Below, piece after piece: positions 7,497-11,174 of a DNA stretch of 11,174 nucleotides. The stretch is from Planctomycetaceae bacterium. GTDB lineage: Bacteria > Planctomycetota > Planctomycetia > Pirellulales > Pirellulaceae. The DNA is taken from NCBI GenBank assembly GCA_002702965.1, contig PADE01000147.1, forward strand, positions 15,111 to 26,284, read 5' to 3'. The position numbers were made by a program, and so were the translations under genes. The first letter of the stretch is position 1. Every line of letters begins with the position of its first letter. The notes under the pieces are model-generated. The model worked only from the letters and a program-made list of their open reading frames with translations, was not told the DNA's origin and searched no databases.

Positions 7497-9560
7497 TCAG
7501 CGGACGGTATGGCGCAATTGCAGCCGCGTGCTGGGGGCCTTCGCAGATAACATCACGTCACCCGCGAATTTCACGCTGGCAATACGACAAATGGCTTCTA
7601 ACCCCTGTTGGCAATAGAAGAATTTGACGGCCAACTCGAAGCGCGACTTTCCGGTTTTACTTTGCAGAGGTACCTGAACGGTGAAGCGTGTGCTAGTCGT
7701 TTCCGGTATTTGCGTTTTGCCGGCGAAGTCCGAATCCACAAAGCCGCCTGCCTGGATCGTGTATTGCAGTGGTGCCGAGGGATTGAGCTTATGCCCAGCT
7801 GGCAACTCTAATTGCACGTCCACCACAAACCGATTGCGAACGGGCTTGACGCTGACCGGTTCGAACATCACTGTCTGGGACCCGGGAAGCAGAAACGCGG
7901 TTGCGGGCTCCGCCGGGCCGGGGCTAGGCAAACCATCGATGGCGAGCGTTGATACGCTACGCGCTGTCAGATCAAGAACTCGAATTGCATGGTTGTTGGT
8001 GTCCGCGACATACAGTTTTCCAGCGGCGTAACTGATCCCGGCGGGTTCGTCAAAACGGGGCGGGGAGTCTGATTTTCCCGGTTGGAATGTGCCGGCGAGC
8101 GTGCGGATTACGCTGGACTTCAAGTCAATTACCTTGATCTTGTTGTTGTAGGTGTCCGCGACGTACAACCGTTGGCCGACGCAGATCACGCCCAGAGGAT
8201 GCTGTAACAGACCGTTCGCTACGGGGCCGTCTCGATCACCGAATGTAAACAGACGGTTGGAGGAGAGCGCGGAGGTTCCCAGCACCGTACGGACGTATCG
8301 CGTCCCTCCTATGCGAAGAGGTACGGCGCGAATCGAACTCCCCTCGCTGTCCGCGACGTACAGCCACCTGCCGTCGGTTGCCAGTCCGCTAGGCTGGGCG
8401 TAGGAGGCGTAGCCGAGCTGACCGAAGACGGTTGATTTTAGACGACCGTCTACGATGTCCTCCACGCCGTTTCCAGAGAACCACTTGGCAGTCCCGCCGC
8501 GTGTGCTGAGTTTCCAGAGTTGGTGCGATCCGGCCATCGCAATGTAGATCGTCTCTTTGTGAAGACACAGACCCCAGGGGCTGTTGAGATGCCGGCTTCC
8601 AGGGCGGGGACGGACCGCCGCCTGACGTCCGGTTCCGGCCACGGTCGAGACCCGTTTGGTAGCCAGATCCACCACCCGAATATTGTGGTTTTCGGTATCT
8701 GCCACGTACAGTGACTGTTTGAACAAGGCCAGTCCCTGTGGGTGATCAAAAGAAGATTCCTGGAAACTTCCGTCCTGTTTTCCGATCGCTCCACTTCCGA
8801 CGACATCGATCAGATCACCGTTGAGTTTGGTGATCACGATTCGATTGTGGCTGCTGTCGGCGATGAAAAGGCGATCACTCGATTCATCGGCCAGCACTTT
8901 TCCCGGAAATCGTAGCGGGGTCAGCGGTGCGCTATGACGTTCCAGCTCAAACCGTAACGGTGTCTCGTCCAGGAGACGCATCTTGCGGTAACCTGCCAGG
9001 CGACCTCGCAAGAACCGGTCGAGTACTGGGAAACGGATTTCCCCTTCGTGCCGGGCAATCAAACGACCTGAGGGATCGATGATGCAAAGCGTCGGCCACA
9101 TCCGGACATCGTATCGGCGCCAAATCAGGTGATTTGGGTCATTCACCACGGGGTGTTCAATGTCATGCCGGAGTACCGCTTCGCGAATGTTCGTGGCGTT
9201 GTGCTCGGCTGCGAACTTTCCCGAGTGCACGCCGATCACGACGACGTTGTTGGGATAGGCGCGCTCCAGCTTCTTGAGCTCGGGCAGAATGTGCATGCAA
9301 TTCGAGCAACAGTACGTCCAAAAATCGAGAATCACGACCTTCCCACGCAAGTCACGAAGGCGTAGTGGGCCACCCGAGTTGATCCACTCACCAGCGCCAG
9401 CGAGTGAAGGCGCGACACGCGGTGGTTTCAGTAACTGCGGGTCACCGCGTTGGGCGACCGCTTGGCTACAAGGTGAAAACCCGCCAACCGTTGCGACGCA
9501 GAGCAGCGCTGTCAAGAACTGACGCGCTGAACGACTCCAGCGACAGTGCCGTGCGTTCAT
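7497..9560 (-). CDS. Exported thioredoxin-fold / six-NHL-repeat protein resembling animal NHLRC2
   Basis: An exported 687-residue protein. The basic N-terminus and hydrophobic stretch (about 14-27) form a signal peptide, with possible cleavage near AVA|Q (35-37). Residues about 50-190 are a thioredoxin-like domain: 'DFWTYCCSNCMHILPEL' (79-95) holds Cys84, Cys85 and Cys88, and 'MWPT' (154-157) supplies the cis-proline. Six NHL repeats follow near 219-243, 273-299, 327-351, 389-413, 454-480 and 505-531, most reading 'LYVADtxNHxIRV', which should close into a beta-propeller. The last 130 or so residues look beta-rich. The order thioredoxin, six NHL repeats, beta domain and the CCxNC motif match vertebrate NHLRC2. 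A periplasmic thiol-redox role with a protein-binding propeller is inferred; the partner is unknown. GGAG (9571-9568), 7 nt before the ATG, supports the start. It may head an operon with the next two minus-strand genes. Confidence 0.92.
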   Translation of the reverse strand: MNARHCRWSRSARQFLTALLCVATVGGFSPCSQAVAQRGDPQLLKPPRVAPSLAGAGEWINSGGPLRLRDLRGKVVILDFWTYCCSNCMHILPELKKLERAYPNNVVVIGVHSGKFAAEHNATNIREAVLRHDIEHPVVNDPNHLIWRRYDVRMWPTLCIIDPSGRLIARHEGEIRFPVLDRFLRGRLAGYRKMRLLDETPLRFELERHSAPLTPLRFPGKVLADESSDRLFIADSSHNRIVITKLNGDLIDVVGSGAIGKQDGSFQESSFDHPQGLALFKQSLYVADTENHNIRVVDLATKRVSTVAGTGRQAAVRPRPGSRHLNSPWGLCLHKETIYIAMAGSHQLWKLSTRGGTAKWFSGNGVEDIVDGRLKSTVFGQLGYASYAQPSGLATDGRWLYVADSEGSSIRAVPLRIGGTRYVRTVLGTSALSSNRLFTFGDRDGPVANGLLQHPLGVICVGQRLYVADTYNNKIKVIDLKSSVIRTLAGTFQPGKSDSPPRFDEPAGISYAAGKLYVADTNNHAIRVLDLTARSVSTLAIDGLPSPGPAEPATAFLLPGSQTVMFEPVSVKPVRNRFVVDVQLELPAGHKLNPSAPLQYTIQAGGFVDSDFAGKTQIPETTSTRFTVQVPLQSKTGKSRFELAVKFFYCQQGLEAICRIASVKFAGDVMLSAKAPSTRLQLRHTVR

Positions 9561-9567
9561 GCCGAAT

Positions 9568-9571
9568 CTCC
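9568..9571 (-). promoter_or_regulatory. Ribosome binding site of the thioredoxin/NHL gene
   Basis: GGAG on the minus strand, 7 nt before the ATG at 9560, at normal Shine-Dalgarno spacing. It supports the chosen start and the signal peptide that follows. Confidence 0.55.
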
Positions 9572-9694
9572 GTGCGTGGGTACCGATGTGTCAATGCCAG
9601 GGTCGAGAAACGAGGCCGATCACACTTGGTCAATACAGTCTGTTTACCCCGTGACGACGGTGATCGGCAATAGGCGTACGCAAGATTGATTGTT

Positions 9695-9708
9695 GCGGGA
9701 ATTCCCGC
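9695..9708. repeat. Perfect 14-bp palindrome, possible operator
   Basis: gcgggaattcccgc reads the same on both strands. It lies 135 nt upstream of the thioredoxin/NHL start and 342 nt upstream of the DUF4091-type start. A perfect palindrome of this size in a divergent promoter region suits a dimeric regulator, but one copy alone cannot prove it. Confidence 0.35.
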
Positions 9709-9769
9709 CGCGGCGAATGATCGTCCGAAGGCGTATGCAAAAGCCGCTGTTTTTCTTGAATCGAGCTGT

Positions 9770-9802
9770 CGTTCGGTCGTCCGAAACCCATCCGACCGAA
9801 CG
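9770..9802. repeat. Inverted repeat, 10-bp perfect arms, 13-nt spacer, in the divergent intergenic region
   Basis: cgttcggtcg (9770-9779) and cgaccgaacg (9793-9802) are exact reverse complements. Within the left arm ttcgg (9772-9776) can also pair with ccgaa (9781-9785) across a 4-nt loop. It may be an operator half-site pair or an RNA hairpin; there is no adjacent T-run. Confidence 0.4.
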
Positions 9803-10034
9803 GACGTTCAGCCGGCTGGGTCCGCTTTCCGATTCGCTCCACCACGCCCTGTGCGAACGAAAAGAGATGGGTGTGGTGCGTTGAAGCGGTGGTTTTCGGC
9901 AACAGCAATCGGGCAGACCAAGGAACCCTACGGCGGCTCGTCCCCAGTTGTTTGTTGCCCGACAGCTGGAGCGAACATTGACTCGATCCGCTACGGTGAG
10001 ATTTCTGACCTCTCCGAATACTGGCACTTTGCGC

Positions 10035-10038
10035 GGAG
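10035..10038 (+). promoter_or_regulatory. Ribosome binding site of the DUF4091-type gene
   Basis: GGAG 11 nt before the ATG at 10050. The spacing is a little long, but this ATG is followed directly by a signal-peptide-like sequence, which supports the start. Confidence 0.4.
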
Positions 10039-10049
10039 TGAAAGACATC

Positions 10050-11174
10050 ATGATTCGTCTGACGGTCTGTCTCTTGGTCCTGGCCGGCCGCGGTTCAATA
10101 ATCACGGCAGTCGCGGCGTCGGAGGAGAGCCCTCAGCCGACAGTCGGTCCACCCAAGTGGGAAGCTCAGATCGTTCGATTTGATTCGGGTGTGCTGGGTG
10201 GCGAGGTGCCACTCCAGGCTGGTCCTTCGCTCACGAGTACGAACTATCTCATGAAGCGTTTCGCGATCGAGTCGCTCCAAGATCTGCAATCGGCCGAGTT
10301 ACAGATCTTCGCTGCACTGCGCGCTCCAGACGGGAATTTCAGCTGGGACCGCTGGAAGTGGATTTGGTTCTCGCTGAACGGGCACCAGTGGGTGAAACGT
10401 GTTGAAGATGTGCCGCTTGCGCGCACGCGGGGCGATGTCGACTGGGCGACGATGACCATCCCGAACATGCATTATCTGAGAAAAGGCGTCAACGGACTGA
10501 CGCTCTGGACACAGAACCCGCCAGAGTATGGTGAAGCGGGGCGTGACAAGTACCTGGTCATGGCGTTTGACAACGCCGCTCAATCGGTGAACAGTTTTGG
10601 CCGCATCGACGACGCGTGGACCCACCGAGATCTAAACGGCGATCGGGAGGGTGAACCTCGCGGCGAGTGGATGATCCGCATCAAATTGAATCAGCACAGC
10701 GAAAGGCAACGCAAAATCATCGACTCTTTGGGGCCGGCCAGGTATCGAAAAGAAGTTCAAGACAAGGCGGAATTTGTCTGGGGTTTCACCGATGCGCTGC
10801 ATCGGGTGTTTCCGGGTCAACCCTACACCGAACCGCTTGGAACTACCTGGACGATCGACGTGGCTCGCAATGAATACGAGAGCTGCCAACTCGCCATCGT
10901 GCCCGTTTCCGTTGACATCGAAATGGCAGAAGTTTTTGCTGGTGACTTTGTTCCGGTTGCGGAGACAGCCGGTGCGGTTCGCATTCCGCGTGCAAACACG
11001 ACGGTTCGGCTGGTAAGAACGGCACGCGCCGCTGGTGTCGATTGGCCCGACCCCCTTCCGCACGCCTACCCAATGGACATCGCGCGTGGCTCGGTCCAGG
11101 TCTATTGGATCAGCGTGCATGTTCCCGAAGATCGTGGATACTCCCGAAGATCGTGCATACTCCCGAAGATCGTG
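10050..11174 (+). CDS. Secreted DUF4091-type (glycoside-hydrolase-like) protein, 5' part, open at the right edge
   Basis: An open frame of 375 codons with no stop before the window ends. It begins with a signal peptide (MIRLTVCLLVLAG..., likely cleavage near AVAA, residues 21-24). Residues about 40-175 look like a jelly-roll, carbohydrate-binding-like module ('WFSLNGHQW', 'HYLRKGVNGLTLW'). From about 245 the text matches the N-terminal part of DUF4091 proteins, which are secreted and glycoside-hydrolase-like: 'ARNEYESCQLAIVP' (272-285), 'WPDPLP' (332-337) and 'GSVQVYWISVHVPED' (347-361). Relatives continue 'xxPGxYxG' after VPED, but here the sequence runs into a 19-bp tandem repeat and the remaining 14 residues lose family character, so the frame past residue 361 is doubtful. 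A role in polysaccharide or glycan handling is inferred from the family. It is divergent from the thioredoxin/NHL gene. Confidence 0.78.
   Translation, partial: MIRLTVCLLVLAGRGSIITAVAASEESPQPTVGPPKWEAQIVRFDSGVLGGEVPLQAGPSLTSTNYLMKRFAIESLQDLQSAELQIFAALRAPDGNFSWDRWKWIWFSLNGHQWVKRVEDVPLARTRGDVDWATMTIPNMHYLRKGVNGLTLWTQNPPEYGEAGRDKYLVMAFDNAAQSVNSFGRIDDAWTHRDLNGDREGEPRGEWMIRIKLNQHSERQRKIIDSLGPARYRKEVQDKAEFVWGFTDALHRVFPGQPYTEPLGTTWTIDVARNEYESCQLAIVPVSVDIEMAEVFAGDFVPVAETAGAVRIPRANTTVRLVRTARAAGVDWPDPLPHAYPMDIARGSVQVYWISVHVPEDRGYSRRSCILPKIV
11114..11174 (+). repeat. 19-bp tandem repeat, 3.2 copies, at the right edge of the window
   Basis: Units start at 11114, 11133 and 11152, with 4 further bases from 11171. 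The consensus is cgtgcatactcccgaagat; unit 1 differs at two bases (gt for ac) and unit 2 at one (g for c). The 14-mer tcccgaagatcgtg recurs exactly at 11123, 11142 and 11161. Because 19 is not a multiple of 3, each added copy shifts the reading frame of the DUF4091-type gene. Confidence 0.9.

Larger units (their letters stand above)
9561..10049. other. Divergent intergenic region, 489 nt, no supported gene
   Basis: This stretch separates the minus-strand thioredoxin/NHL gene from the plus-strand DUF4091-type gene, so it should hold both promoters. Open frames of 64-165 codons cross it on both strands. None encodes a recognisable domain, and the longer ones run on out of frame into the DUF4091-type gene, so I treat them as chance. 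It contains a 14-bp palindrome (9695-9708) and a 10-bp inverted repeat (9770-9802). TTGACT at 9978-9983 resembles a -35 box, but no acceptable -10 box lies at the right distance, so I do not call a promoter. Confidence 0.6.

Noticed and set aside
9909..9962. 7-bp inverted repeat tcgggca / tgcccga upstream of the DUF4091-type gene
   Set aside because: The arms are short and the loop is 40 nt, which is expected by chance at this GC content.
625..9984. Shared 10-mer acattgactc upstream of lutB (625-634) and of the DUF4091-type gene (9975-9984), with TTGACT like a -35 box
   Set aside because: Many 10-mers recur by chance in 11 kb, and neither copy has a convincing -10 box about 17 nt downstream.
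9644..10183. Overlapping open frames on both strands in the divergent intergenic region (153 and 165 codons)
   Set aside because: Neither shows a domain, signal peptide or supporting ribosome site. The plus-strand one ends out of frame inside the DUF4091-type gene, and the minus-strand one starts inside it.

Overview
The window looks like chromosomal DNA of a planctomycete, most likely of the Pirellulales/Planctomycetia type. The strongest evidence is a roughly 1,040-residue exported protein with three parts in order: a membrane-bound-dehydrogenase type beta-propeller, HEAT repeats and a C-terminal CxxCH heme domain. That architecture is typical of Planctomycetota and Verrucomicrobiota. The other genes fit: many exported proteins with N-terminal signal peptides, a secreted NHL-repeat/thioredoxin protein, and a large secreted DUF4091-type protein. 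The DNA is fairly GC-rich, and Shine-Dalgarno sequences vary from strong to absent. I see no rRNA, tRNA, CRISPR array, transposase or prophage gene.

Layout. (1) 1-522, plus: the 3' end of a beta-lactamase-fold serine hydrolase, cut by the window edge. (2) 729-2842, plus: lutB and lutC, overlapping by 4 nt, encoding two LUD-domain subunits of the L-lactate-oxidising LutABC complex. No lutA lies beside them. (3) 3015-9560, minus: three co-directional genes. In transcription order they are an exported thioredoxin/six-NHL-repeat protein resembling animal NHLRC2, an enolase-superfamily (mandelate racemase/muconate lactonizing type) enzyme, and the large heme-containing dehydrogenase-like protein. 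They are separated by 87 nt and about 140-200 nt, so an operon is possible but not proven. The lut genes and this block converge on 2843-3014. (4) 9561-10049: a 489-nt divergent intergenic region with two inverted repeats and no convincing gene. (5) 10050 to the end, plus: the first 375 codons of a secreted DUF4091-type (glycoside-hydrolase-like) protein. It is open at the right edge, where the sequence runs into a 19-bp tandem repeat.

Taken together, the genes suggest carbon catabolism: cytoplasmic lactate oxidation (LutBC), sugar-acid or related chemistry (enolase superfamily), and periplasmic or surface oxidation and carbohydrate handling (heme dehydrogenase, DUF4091 protein). The thioredoxin/NHL protein may act in extracytoplasmic redox or assembly. 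Shared pathway membership is inference from context only.

The items most worth a second look are the tandem repeat that disrupts a conserved stretch at the right edge, the bacterial NHLRC2-like protein, three mutually complementary segments between the NHLRC2-like and enolase genes, the missing lutA, and an enolase-superfamily active site lacking the usual His-Asp dyad. I did not find a clearly new multi-gene system.
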